From Cristatella mucedo (Eukaryota; Bryozoa; Phylactolaemata; Cristatellidae), in the NCBI GenBank assembly GCA_009760855.2, contig WPIO01000032.1, positions 843,501-907,500 on the forward strand: a DNA stretch of 64,000 nucleotides. Direction: 5' to 3'. Position 1 is the stretch's first letter. Every line of letters starts with the position of its first letter. Position numbers and translations under genes: made by a program. Shown piece by piece: positions 1 to 10,590 of this stretch. The notes beneath the pieces were generated by a model that was given only the letters and a program-made list of their open reading frames with translations, was not told the DNA's origin and ran no database searches.

Positions 1-1092
1 CACAATATAGGCTTCTACTTCTATGCAAATGACGCTCCTTTGCACCTCAATTTTGATCCCTAGAAGCCCTGCAGCATGTCGAATTCTCTCAACTCCCTTC
101 CTGCATGTATTTATGAGAACCGCATGCTGGTGGCAGCAACTTTTCTAAATTGAACGAAGATAAAAGTGACTTATTTTTTACGGGTGAACCAAGTGTGATC
201 AGACCTTTAAAAAGCGAACGCTCAAAATATCTCCCGTTGAATCTGCACGAAATCTTGATGCCATGTTACAAAGTGACCTTATATTAGACGACCACGTCAG
301 CTCCACAGTCAAGTCTGCATACTTTAAGCTACATAACATTGCTGAAATTCGCGCTTGTTTAGACATTGATACGGCATCTAAGTTGGTCCATGCATTTGTG
401 AAATTCCATCTTAACTCCTGTAACTCACGGCTTACTTGTCTGCAGGCCTGTGCAATCAGAGCTTACAGCTGGAGCAAAGCTCTGCAGCTAGGCGTGCCTG
501 TCGTGTGCTTAGCAATGTCCACATCTCACCACTTTTCACTGACCTGCACTGGCTCCCAGTCAAGCAATACTTCAAACTCAAGGTTTTGGCATTCATTTTA
601 AAGTTATTTCATTGTTTGGTTCCAGCCTACCCGTCAGGTCTATTTACCCACCAGGCTAAGCATCCTAAAAACAGCTTCCAGGAACCGAACTTTTTATCTG
701 CAGGTCGTAAAAATAAATCTCAAATGCTATGGACACCGTGCCATCAGTTCGTATGCTCACAAAGCATGGAACTAATTCCCGACTTGGCCACGACATCTCC
801 TGACTTGATTGCATTTAAAAACGCACCAATTCATAGGAGCACATAGTGGGTCCCCTTGAATAATCCTTAATGTGCTTATGGATTCTGACACTGTTGCACA
901 CTGCCACTAACCAAACTGGTATGCAGACCCTGTGCACGTCACCCCTATGTTATTCTTGTGGTTTATCATGCATGATACCACTCATCATTCAATCGCGTTT
1001 CGTTTGCAGCCAATGTAGAACACCTAGAAAGAGATTGAGTTATCTGAGAGCGCGCTATCAAGTGTATTATTATTACTCTTATTATTATTCAT
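1..1092 (+). mobile_element. LINE family A (CR1/L2-like), 5'-truncated copy
   Basis: 3' part of a non-LTR retrotransposon. It enters the window at the reverse-transcriptase YADD box, which here reads YAND (22-33), so the first catalytic Asp is lost. The following RT/thumb sequence aligns by eye with the copy at 12140-13308, including a decayed 'HWLPVKQ' motif near 550-570. It then runs through the family A 3' tail ('GCGCGCTATCAAGTG' followed by ATT repeats at 1061-1092). Reading frames are broken by several stops and frameshifts, so the copy is dead. The 5' part lies outside the window. Confidence 0.8.
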
Positions 1093-1093
1093 A

Positions 1094-1440
1094 CTTAGCT
1101 AAACTGCAGCACCAGCATCAGCCTCCTCATGCCCTCAGGTCCTGTCTGAATAACGAATGGGCTGTTATTTTTTCCACGTCAAGACCGGCGTTGACAGAAG
1201 CTTAAAATCTTAAGACCCTAGACTGCTGAACATACTTTCAAGATTCTTAAACCTCGACAAATAACCTTTTGGGGCCCGAATAAGTCACGTTTGTCTTAGC
1301 CGTTCTGAGCTTTTACTTCCATACTACTCTAGCTGCAACATATCTTCTGAATAAGTGTTATTCTTCTCAAGTTCTCTTTGTTTCTTGAGGTGAATTCTGC
1401 ATGCAATTGAATGCATAATGTAATGCGTTCAGATTAATAT
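1094..1440 (+). mobile_element. LINE family B fragment (3' end)
   Basis: Degraded 3' end of a second CR1-like LINE family, abutting the ATT tail of the family A copy. The translation begins YLAKLQHQHQPPHALRS, matching the RT C-terminal motif of the form YLxxLLxxxxPxRxLRS found in CR1/L2 elements. Downstream DNA matches the other family B copies (4560-5405, 21550-22090 and reverse copies at 31404 and 45830). Non-functional. Confidence 0.6.
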
Positions 1441-1925
1441 TTCACTGCACAAACCAACCTTAGTAACATCAAAAGTCTTATTTCTTTCGTGGAGTTACAA
1501 AACTGGATGCATTACTTTACAATACGACACCCCCTTTCTAGACGATATTTGAAAAAGAAACTAAAATTCATTTATTTATCCCATCAGTTAGTAGGTTCAT
1601 GTAAATCATCCACTGTGTTCTGATTCGTTCTGACACTGTAGATGTGGCATGCAAACCATATTTGCTCGCTGAAAATGTGCCTGTCAAGTCCAACAGGTCA
1701 AGGTTGTTTTCTATAGGCATGTTATTGCTAAGCATTCGATCGTGCTTCCTTTACAGCATAACTTATGTGTCTTCGAAGAGTTAATTTTTCTGGCTGAGCT
1801 ATGAAACTTAGTTATTATGTATCTGACTGTTATATACCTCAATTTTTTTAATTGGGGCTGTAAACAAAACTTGAAAATCCAAACTTTCATTATTCAAAGT
1901 TAAACCGTGAGCCTTATGCATTAAA
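1441..1925. other. no recognisable feature
   Basis: AT-rich sequence with no long open frame, no splice-bounded exon and no resemblance by eye to the other repeats in the window. Confidence 0.5.
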
Positions 1926-1966
1926 AAGACCCTCCACACTAAACCCTAAGCCTAAAGCCCTAAAGA
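1926..1966. repeat. short degenerate CCCTAAA block
   Basis: Three or four imperfect CCCTAAA-like units (CACTAAACCCTAAGCCTAAA and similar) immediately before a C-rich repeat arm. Same motif and same strand as the longer block at 2536-2676. Confidence 0.6.
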
Positions 1967-1976
1967 GTATTTTACA

Positions 1977-2092
1977 GGTTGTAGGACATCCCCGCCTGGA
2001 AGTTTCTCCCCCCCAACAATTCTCACCCAGTGGACCCTGGGACATTTCCTCCTCCTGACATCCCCCGATAGGACACTTCCCCCTATGTTAAT
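1977..2092. repeat. C-rich minisatellite arm (GGACATTTCCCC-like)
   Basis: Imperfect tandem units around GGACATTTCCCC / GGACATCCCC separated by C runs. The reverse complement of this unit recurs at 2680-2765, so the two arms form an interrupted inverted repeat around about 600 bp of sequence. Confidence 0.6.
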
Positions 2093-2111
2093 GAATATGT
2101 AAGTAAGAATA

Positions 2112-2114
<3 letters not shown>

Positions 2115-2168
<54 letters not shown>
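2115..2168. repeat. (TA)n microsatellite
   Basis: Uninterrupted AT dinucleotide run of 54 bp. It lies inside the segment bounded by the inverted GGACATTTCCCC arms. Confidence 0.95.
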
Positions 2169-2170
<2 letters not shown>

Positions 2171-2535
2171 TTAAATGAAGTTCACGCTCTACTAAAATAA
2201 AATCAACTCAGTATAATTAGAGGAATGAATGGATTGGAAGGATAGTTTCTAATGGAACGTGCAGCGGCGGTGGTTGGTAAGGCTGCGGCAGCGGCAAGCT
2301 ATACAGTTTGGTCGTGCGAAAGATAGGTCCCGCTCGACGTCACCAGGCATGTGTTTGTATCCGTCAAAACGGGAACGCGCTACGGCATGCCGCGCGTTCC
2401 TGCAAATGAGCGCTAAGCCTCAGAGTTCTACTGAGTATAACTCGACCTCAAGAGATATATTTATGCCCTAATACAAATTAAATAAAGCACGGATCGCGAG
2501 CAAGGGTGGATTTAGGCGGCGCAGACGCAGCCAGC

Positions 2536-2676
2536 CCTAGACCCTAAACCCTAAACCAGAAACCCTAAACCCTAAACCCAAAAAACCCCAAACCTTAAAA
2601 CCCTAAACACTAAACTCTTAAAACCCAAACCTTTAAACCCTAAGAACTCAACCCTAACACCTAAAACCTAAACCAT
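2536..2676. repeat. degenerate telomere-like (CCCTAAA)n array
   Basis: About 140 bp of imperfect CCCTAAA units (perfect runs such as CCCTAAACCCTAAA near 2544 and 2564, then units drifting to CCTTAAAA, CACTAAA and CCCTAAG). CCCTAAA is the plant/algal-type telomere repeat, whereas most animals use CCCTAA, so this is more likely a low-complexity or satellite motif than a true telomere remnant. It ends directly at the G-rich repeat arm. Confidence 0.7.
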
Positions 2677-2679
2677 ATA

Positions 2680-2765
2680 CCGTGGGGAAATGTCCTACCC
2701 TAGGAGGCGAATGTCGGGGGGGGGGGAATGTCCGGGGGAAACGTCCAGGGGAAATGTCCGTACCC
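2680..2765. repeat. G-rich minisatellite arm (GGGGAAATGTCC)
   Basis: Four or five units of GGGGAAATGTCC and variants with an 11-12 G homopolymer. Reverse complement of the arm at 1977-2092. The closely spaced G runs could fold as a G-quadruplex on the plus strand. Confidence 0.65.
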
Positions 2766-4555
2766 CATTTTCTGTTTCCTTTTTTCCCAAAAACCGCATT
2801 CGAAATATATATTCACATGCTATGTAAAGAAATAAGAACTTAATATAAGGTTTAGTATAAACGAAAACATTAACGCAGCACATATGTACCTACGTCGAAA
2901 CACGATTGTGATTGCCTTGGTTGTAGAGACGCAGGCCAGTCCTCCAATCCACCCACAGCATTTATAGGCAATACTTGACGCAATAGATGTTTTATTAACC
3001 TGACCACAGGCTCGTTGTGTGGTTCGCTCGAATCCTTCAACTTTTGGCTACAGTGACTCACAACTTAAGGTCAAAGACAATCGGTCTCTGGCAGATGGCC
3101 AAATTACCGAGAGCCCAATTTGCTGCAGTCACGTTGCTTCCTCTATCGATTTGTATGTGCTTTGCTCTAAATAATCGACTGAGTCCCTATAGACATACTT
3201 TTCTTTACCTTCAGATTTTGTTACAAATTTTTAATCAAAAAATGGCATTATAGTGGTAAAGTACGTCATAAGTAGCTGCTCTGCCTCAGACTCTGCACTA
3301 GAACACATAAACGTCTCTCAAAACTTGCACGTCATACCTATGGACCTTGCTAAACTCCAGGTTCACTTGTTTATAATATACTCCTAGTTTCTTTTGTTCA
3401 AATAAAAGATTATTATTTCATATTCTTTGTAGCACCACCAGTCTGCAAAAAATTGTTAGGAACGAGATGAGCTGTAATACTACGAATCTCCTCTTCTAAT
3501 AAGGTTGAACTCCAATTGGCTGTGTTGTGCACGAATGACGTTTCCAATATCGCTCAGTCTTTCCCTATAATCAGTGAAAACCTCAGTTGGGCAGAAGAAA
3601 GTACGAATAAAATAATTATCTACTTTGAAATCACAAATACATCATCTAGGACCTGACTAACGTGAAGGTCAGTCATGGTCGAGTTTTAAATCGTGAGACT
3701 ATGGTCGCCACATTAACACTGTTTCGCCTTATTTCTATCTAACGTAATATGAATCTTCAGATGAAAGTTTGTCTTTTAATAATATGGTCAATTTCCTTAG
3801 AATAATCACGTAAAGTATTCTATTAACACTTGAAAGTGAGTGATAGAAAAAAAAAGACAGCAGCAACATTACCAACTAAGTGTACTCAACTTTTGAAAAA
3901 TCTCTGTAACCAAGTGAAATAGATGAAAGGTAGTCTACCAACATACCTACATAGAAAACGTTCCATCAAACCATCAAGTGTAAGGGTTCTCAAATCATGG
4001 GTTAGAGATACTGACATGACAATTAACCTCAAGTTGCTTTCCGAAAAAAGTCACCCTAAAACACAGTGATTCTGCGCTTTTAAGATAGGGTATTAGTTAC
4101 GGACCAAGATTGAGACCTGTGAAGAAGCTATAGAGCAACAACCCATCACTGATGGCATTTTCATAGAGCAGCTACGTATGTAACATATGCAGAACTATTA
4201 GTATGGATTGGATACAACTCAGGAGTTCAGGAACGAAAGAGAAAGTGAGAAAGGCGCTAACTGAGTGAGAAAGTAGGCAATGAAGCGGGAAAGAAGAGAA
4301 GCTCAGTCGGTTTTGCAATTACCAGCGTTATCGCCTAAGTAATAATACCTGCCCTAGGATGATGGCTTCATCGAAAGTATACAATTGTAATTGGCTTATT
4401 AGATGTGATCGAAACAAGTTGTACAACTTTAGCAAGCAATCACTCTCTGTCCCAGTGGCTAAATAGAGATATTCATTTAAATGCACAAGCACTAGTTAAC
4501 ATTAGTTTGTAGACTTAATCTTCGGTAACAAGTGTTCATAGTGCTATAATTTTAC
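2766..4555. other. no recognisable feature
   Basis: About 1.8 kb with only short open frames and no convincing exon. No repeat family shared with the rest of the window was recognised. It may be intergenic or an old, unreadable transposon. Confidence 0.4.
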
Positions 4556-4559
4556 AGGC

Positions 4560-5405
4560 ACCCCGGCATGTGGCTGGACTACAATGCTTTGCTCTTCAAA
4601 TAGTCGATGCTGGTGTGAGACCATTATTGAGTGCTCACATTTTTGTGCCGTCTTCGACAGCCGCCTAAATTTTGAAAGCTTAGTTAATCATGACTGCTTT
4701 CACAGCTAGAAATCTGTTCCGATCCATAGCTAATATAATGAAATCTCTGCCACGGTGACTTGGGAAAATATCTAACTAGCTCCTTAGTTCTGTCTCGACT
4801 AGATTATTGCAGTTATCTTTTTGCCGGGCTACCAAAAAAAAAGTTCCAATGCCACTTCACCTGGCTATGAATGTGGCTGAAAAGCAAGTTCTCAAATCCC
4901 ATAGGCTTAACTAAGCTTATCAGTTGTTAAAAGAGCTAGGATATCTGCTGTATGATCGACGGTTACAGAGTAAATTTATCATGCTGATCAACAGGGCCTT
5001 CCACGGCCTTTGGGTCTTCCGTACTTAGCTGAACTGCTGCACCAGTTCCAACCTCCTCGTGCCCTCAGGTCCTGAATGGACAATAAAGAAGCTGTTCCAT
5101 TCCTCCACTTAAAAACCGTTTACGACAGAAGCTTCGGCTCTGCAGGTCCGAGACTGCGGCAAACTTCACGATTCTTAGGCAATGGCATCTACTCTCCTCA
5201 TACCGACAACGGCACGTCATTTCGAGCCGTACTCTGGTGCTATTTCCATGTTAATCACCACTGCTACTGCCCTCATTAATTTGCCATGCTGTCGGCTTTC
5301 TTTTTGTTTCGTGAGAAGTCCGATGGCCACCGAATGCCCACTGAAAGCCGCTTAGGCTACGATTGCTCTTTATACATTTCTGCCTAACACCCACACAGCC
5401 TGTGT
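4560..5405 (+). mobile_element. LINE family B (CR1-like), longest plus-strand copy
   Basis: Decayed RT C-terminal region. Fragments across frames read SSLVLSRLDYCSYLFAGLP (about 4777-4835; the CR1/L2 motif LVxSRLDYCNxLxxGLP). They are followed by the YLxxLLxxxxPPRxLRS region at about 5020-5080 and the RSFxxxGPRLWxxLP-type region at about 5110-5175. The 3' untranslated part matches the family B copies on the opposite strand at 31404 and 45830. Multiple frameshifts; no functional protein. Confidence 0.7.
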
Positions 5406-5604
5406 GGCTTTTCGAAAGTAAGACGGAGATACGAGCAAACTTCTCTGCATATACGCAGGTCTAGCGAGTTCGAATAACTTCGCAGCAATAACGACCTTAA
5501 TCTATTGCTTGGCTCTAAGCATAAGCTGTAAAGAAAGAGTGATTGAATGGTTAACGATAGCATGCTTAATGTCACAAATTGCACCCACGATGGCTAGATA
5601 TAAT

Positions 5605-6110
5605 ATAAACAAGGTCGGCATGCAAATATGATTAGTTGCAGCATGTACAACATCAGCAAGCTTAAACTTACAATGGACGAATCACGCGGACCCAGTAAGT
5701 GCTGTGATAAGTAGATGCTTTGCTAGCCTCTTTTCAAACTTCCTCAACTCGGGGGATGTAAGGACGCCAGTCGGAAGTTAGCTTCAGGCTTTAGGGAACG
5801 CACGAACGAAAGGCATGCTTTCCAGAGGATTTGAGATTATTGCGAGGTTTAGGTTATCGGTTAGAGTAGGAAAGGCCGATGGCACGAGGCGTAGCCTAGT
5901 GGCGAATAGATCTGATAAGTATCTGGAGCCAAAGAATGGAAAAATCTAAAAGTGAATTAAAAAATTTAGAAGTCGTTGTGTCACTTGAAGGGAGCCAGTG
6001 CAGATTGGTTAGAAGTGGCACGACATGGAAACTGTGACACGAACGACAGTCAAGCCTTGCTGCTGAGTTTTTCACCAACTGTAAGCACGCGTAGATGCCC
6101 AAATTTTAAT
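5605..6110 (-). mobile_element. LINE family A fragment
   Basis: Reverse-strand piece of family A. The minus-strand frame near 5990-6100 reads LQLVKNSAARL and then PLLTNLHWLP, the signature of this family's RT C-terminus (compare LQMVQNSAAR and PLLADLHWLP in the 12140-13308 copy). The 3' tail is missing. The fragment lies about 100 bp from the hAT fragment at 6213-6748. Confidence 0.7.
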
Positions 6111-6212
6111 AAAAGGGCCAAGCTTATAGTAGCATTCACAGCAAAAAGTATTTGCATTGAAGTAGCCATGGCATTTTGAAGGTCTATGCAGTGTGGCTCA
6201 CTCACTTTTGTC

Positions 6213-6748
6213 GATTGCATGTTGCATGCTCAAGACCTTTGCACATAGCTGCTCTTGGTGGGTGATGCAGTGATGACTGACAATTTTTGTGAGGTACTAA
6301 TTTTACCATTAAAGATACAAATCCATTGTGTCTACCTGTCATTGAAGGGGCTCCGTCTGTGGTTAAACCAATCAATTTAGTTTCAGGAAGATTAAATTTT
6401 GGGAGAACCCTCGTGACCTGATCCAAAATATCCCTCCCCGTTGTAGTGCCTTTCAGTGAACATATATCCAATAGTTCTTCGATAATGACAAACTTTCCTG
6501 TTACCCCGAGTACAAACACCGACAGTTGAGCCGTATCGCTATTGTCCGTGCTTTCGTCGAGCGCAAGAGAATAAAATTCGCATTCAGCAAGTCTCTTAGT
6601 GAGACTTTCTTTTGTGTTGGATGCGAGCTCGTCAACTCCTCTCGCAACCGTTTGATGAGAAAGACTGACTTTCTCTACTTCTGACTTCTTTTCTGGACAG
6701 ACCACACCAGTAAACAGCCTGAGGCATTCGTTAACAAATTCACTTTCA
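6213..6748 (-). mobile_element. hAT transposase fragment (internal)
   Basis: Minus-strand open frame (about 167 codons, 6202-6705) nearly identical by eye to residues of the transposase in the full element at 26020-28243. It includes LALDESTDNSDTAQLSVFV and LIGLTTDGAPSMT, the RNase-H-like core with its first catalytic Asp region (DESTD) and the TDGAPSM motif of GTF2IRD2/ZBED-like hAT proteins. Both ends stop abruptly inside the transposase and no terminal repeats are present. It is a truncated relic, but one that has kept a long open frame. Confidence 0.8.
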
Positions 6749-7780
6749 GTATTTAGGCTTTGGATGTTACTGAATAACTATTTCAAAAATTGACCCTAAG
6801 AGCCATTCACTATAGAATATCACAGAAACTGTCCCTAAAAATATTAATTCGTCAGCTGAGAATCATATCCGGGCAATCAGAATTTGACTGACCAGGGGCG
6901 CCAAAGCTGCATTGAAAAATCGATTAATTTATGTCGTCTTCACAGCTATCATCAATAAAAAATGAACCAGCCTTTTATGCTAGCTGTCAATGATCCTCTT
7001 TGCCATCGTTAGGCTCGAACGTAAATTGACATGGAGAGTTTATACAAGCTACTTATCCAGCTTTCGCTGAAGCCGTTTGATTCCATGGTTTCGTTGAAAA
7101 GCAGTCACTGAAGGGATTAATATGCTGAGCTGATTCTTGTTATTGACATACTGCTGAAGTGGTTTCCTTAAGACGTATAAAGTTCTATCATCAATCTGGA
7201 TATTTTTCTTTATACATTAAACGAGGGAGACAGACGTGGCTGGAAGCAATGCAGGATAAATTTAAATATCCATCTTAACACTCCTTGTTCATTTGAGTTT
7301 GCTTTCTGAGCAAGATAGCCATTTCTCCAATCCTGGCAGGAACATTGGAGTAAGTGTATTCTAATATAACTATATTCCATTAAGATCAAGATTATATTAC
7401 GTACATGCCAAGAATACCTTTGGCAAAACAAAGCATACGATATTATCACAGTCGGAATCGGCATGCAGCAGCAGCCTGCTGGGTTGGCATATAACGAGGA
7501 TAGCAGTCTGTTGAAATCGATCTCCAGCAAGCAATGGACGAGAAATGCAGCCTACTTGATGCAAGTAAATCTTTCTCTTTGCAATTAATCATAAATTAGA
7601 AGAACAATCTGCAAGGTTTCGTAGAAACAAGACGCACTGCATGAAGTCCTATATGCTGGTTTCACTTACTCACCACTGCCCACGTTAAATTGCCGGTTTC
7701 AAGAATAATTTCGTACATGAGATGCACGCTTGACCTTGATGGATAGTTGACTGAGTTCTGAGTTTTAACTTCATTTGCAT
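6749..7780. other. no recognisable feature
   Basis: Mostly AT-rich sequence upstream of the 7853 gene. A 106-codon minus-strand frame (7210-7530) has no splice signals or motif that I recognise and is treated as chance. No other structure seen. Confidence 0.4.
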
Positions 7781-7785
7781 GCTAG

Positions 7786-7846
7786 TATATATTTACGTGG
7801 TGCACACCTTGGATTATCATACAGCCAGAGGTCTCTCTCTCTCTCT
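7786..7846 (+). promoter_or_regulatory. putative core promoter (TATA box and CT-rich 5' UTR)
   Basis: A TATATATTT box at 7786-7794 lies about 60 bp before the start codon at 7853. A (CT)n run at 7832-7846 would fall in a short 5' untranslated region. This spacing argues for the ATG at 7853 rather than the in-frame ATG at 7775, which lies upstream of the TATA box. Confidence 0.4.
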
Positions 7847-7852
7847 GTGACA

Positions 7853-9571
7853 ATGATTTGGCTACTGCTGTTGGCTTCATTGAGCACGACAGGGGTATTG
7901 GCTAACTTTCCTAGCACTACAAACCAGCTAGTTATAGACCTGACTAATTGTGAGCCGGCCGCCCAGGTGGACATTGACTGTCTTAACTCTATCAGAAGTA
8001 GTGTTGCGGCGGCACAGAAGTTCGTACAGGATGTCCACGATGTGTGAGGGAAGCTGCAGAGTCTTCAGTCTGGCCTATCAACGCTAAAAAGTGTATTGAC
8101 CATCGTCAAGATTGTGCCTGCTATTGGAACTGCTGCGACAGCCTTGCAGAGAACTGTGGACACCATATCAGGCCCAGTAAGTTACTTTGATTCATTATCT
8201 CTTTCCTATATACCCTGTGCGTGTGACCTCTAATAATGTTTCTTTGATTTTTGTTGAGCAAGCTACCTGCTAACCATTCGATCAGGCTACCTTTACAGCA
8301 AATGTATAGTGATTAGAACAAGATCGATTTCTCTGAGATTGCTATAACAGATGTACCCTTACTATTATTATAATATTTTTAAATCCAAATAATTTGCATT
8401 TTAAATCCTAAACCTATCAAGCTAAACTTATTCCCATCACTTTGCCATCGTGGAAACTGTAGCCGGGCATGAAACTATCTCTTGCAGATAGATACAGCTT
8501 ATAAAAAGATCGCCCAAATCGACGAAAAACTGTGGCCATACAACGATCGACTACAAAAGCTACTCAATGACATTGACAGAGAAATTTCAGCTCTAGGCAA
8601 AGTGAAGCAGCAATGCCTGGCAGGTCGCAGCTATATTGTGACTGCTCGTGACTGCCTTCTTGTGGCTCCTTTCGGTAATGTTCGCACTCAACTAGGGGAA
8701 ACTTTGGACTCCTTTAGTAGATTAGTGGATATCCCGATTTCAAATGCAAACCGAGGTAAGGAAGTTTGCGAGCTAATCTTTACAGTGCTAATTCATTGAC
8801 GATGGACTTCATTTGGGGAAGCTGAAATTTTTTCAGTGTTCTGCTGATTCTTCTTAATTGCGAAGTACTGTTTCTACTTTTTCTTTAGCCATGAATACCT
8901 TATCAAGCACGTGCAACAACCTTAAAGCATTGGCTCAACTTCCATGGCCAGACGTCGGGTTCATCAGACAGGGTGTAGATGCAGTTTTAAGAGCACTCCA
9001 GCCTATATTGGATGCATTAAATCGGCTGAAGGATGTTCTTAATCAGAAGGTCTGCTTACCGATTCCATCAATCTCCGATCTAAACCCATTAAATTGGTTC
9101 GGACGTCGCAAGAGAAGCCTGACAAATGAGGTCCTTCAGGATTTGATTTTGTCTCCAGAGGTGTCTTTAAGCATAACGAAACGATCGTGGTGCGTCAGCG
9201 TTCAGGATGTCATAAATGGGGTTAATTCAGCCTTAAAAGTGTTCCTAGATCTAGTCAACGGCCTTCTGAACAAAGTGCTTGGAGCCTTACCCTCTCTGAC
9301 TCTGCCTGGTAGGTAGAGAATCATGCTTGAGAATTTGTAATAATCTTCAACATGCTGTCATGAAGCTTCACGATGCTACTTTCTTTTCAGGTTTGCCAAA
9401 CTTTTCGGTGCTACTGAATTTTAACTTGAATTTCAATTTACCGAGCCTTGACTTGGGAATCGACCTGGGCGTCTTTGATATCTTTCCAAAACTGGACTTC
9501 AGCTGCGGACTGCAAATACACAAATTATGCACTGCAATGCCATCTTCAATCACAGGGGGTCTATGTACAGC
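7853..9571 (+). CDS. secreted helical orphan protein, 4 exons, premature stop in exon 1
   Basis: Exons 7853-8176, 8488-8755, 8889-9308 and 9391-9571. Every donor (GTAAGT, GTAAGG, GTAGGT) and acceptor (CTTGCAG, TTCTTTAG, TTTTCAG) is canonical and the phases 0, 1, 1 all match, giving about 397 codons. The start at 7853 yields a clear signal peptide (MIWLLLLASLSTTGVLA), so the product should be secreted. The middle is helical with heptad-like hydrophobics. A furin-type site RRKR lies at codons 270-273, just before SLTNE. The last exon is rich in Leu, Phe and Asn (LNFNLNFNLPSLDLGIDLG). Codon 65 is TGA (8045-8047), yet the frame stays open to the exon 1 donor, which looks like a recent nonsense change or a sequence error. 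Exon 4 runs into a further donor (GTAAGT at 9572); in-frame TAA overlaps it at 9573-9575. The gene may therefore end there or continue, for instance to an acceptor at 9841-9843. Family not recognised. Confidence 0.72.
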
Positions 9572-9575
9572 GTAA

Positions 9576-10510
9576 GTCATGCAGTGCTTTGCCTTGAAGT
9601 TAGCTTAAGCGTTTGTATTTTAGTTTTCCGTTTCATGTTTCATAAAGCTGTCACAGTCACACAATTTTTACACTGGTGATGGTATAGAGAAAAGTTTTTT
9701 CATTACTTCCTGAGACGCTGCATTACATTAGCTTGAATTGCCACTTGTATGACCATGTATTTTAGACAAAGGCTAGGCATACACACATAGCTGTGCTTAT
9801 TATAAGTATCAATGAAATTATTTCTTATGTGTTTAAATTTTAGTGCAAACATGGTATGCATACAAATTATTCATTTTAACTTTTGGTGAAACTAGCCAAA
9901 CAGCAATGTGTAAAGTGCTCCTACACTTGCATATTTCTGTTACTGAAAACTAATGCACAGTCTAGGTGCAATGTCTACGGAGGTCAATGAGCATAGGCAA
10001 TCCCAAAGTATGAATTTCTGAATATCTTTATTCACAATCGCATGGGATATTTATGCTCATTAATTGCTGTTAGCACCGAAATCAGACAAATTTCTACTAA
10101 TAAAAATTCACTCTTATTATTCCAATAGTGAAATCGTATCGGTATAAGGCAATGGTTATTATGAACTGATTATCTGAGTTTTTTCAATTTAGTTCAACGT
10201 GAAGTTATTAAAGCTATTACACAACATAAACCAAGTGCACATTTATCAACAATGAGTAGCAATGCAGTCAAACTAATTACTTAAGGAAACTTCATTTAAT
10301 GGAGGGGAAATAAATTTTGAAACATGAGCTATAAACAGTTAGCATCTGAAGATTAGTTTGTGCATAAAATTCGGGGCAATCAGCGTATTTAAACCTTTAT
10401 AACGAGTAGATCTAGCAAGGAAGCCAACGAAATCAGCCTAAGCTTTAGTACTGATATGAGAACTATTTTTAAGCTTAGTAATTGCGAGCATTCCGATTAA
10501 ATCTTCACCC
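9576..10510. other. no firm feature; possible last exon at 9844
   Basis: An acceptor-like TTTAAATTTTAG ends at 9843. Joined in phase 2 to the preceding gene it would add about 15 residues before TGA, with an AATAAA at about 10309. This is weak. Otherwise the sequence is AT-rich and unremarkable. Confidence 0.25.
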
Positions 10511-10512
10511 AC

Positions 10513-10518
10513 TTTATT
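10513..10518 (-). terminator. poly(A) signal AATAAA
   Basis: TTTATT on the plus strand, i.e. AATAAA on the minus strand, about 75 bp downstream of the stop codon at 10591-10593 of the minus-strand gene. Confidence 0.45.
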
Positions 10519-10590
10519 TGCTTTGGCGAATTGGCACGGCTTGCAAATTCATTCGAATTGGATCATTTGTTGTGACTAATTTTAGTGTCG

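Noticed and set aside
2259-2471. 70-codon Arg-rich frame between the repeat arms
   Set aside because: Low-complexity GC patch, no splice signals or homologous motif; probably chance.
1926-2676. True telomere end or fusion point
   Set aside because: Units are the CCCTAAA type, very imperfect, same strand in both blocks, and separated by unrelated repeats; evidence for a chromosome end is lacking.
7775-7852. Upstream in-frame ATG of the secreted-protein gene
   Set aside because: It lies before the TATA box and would hide the signal peptide; the ATG at 7853 is a better start.
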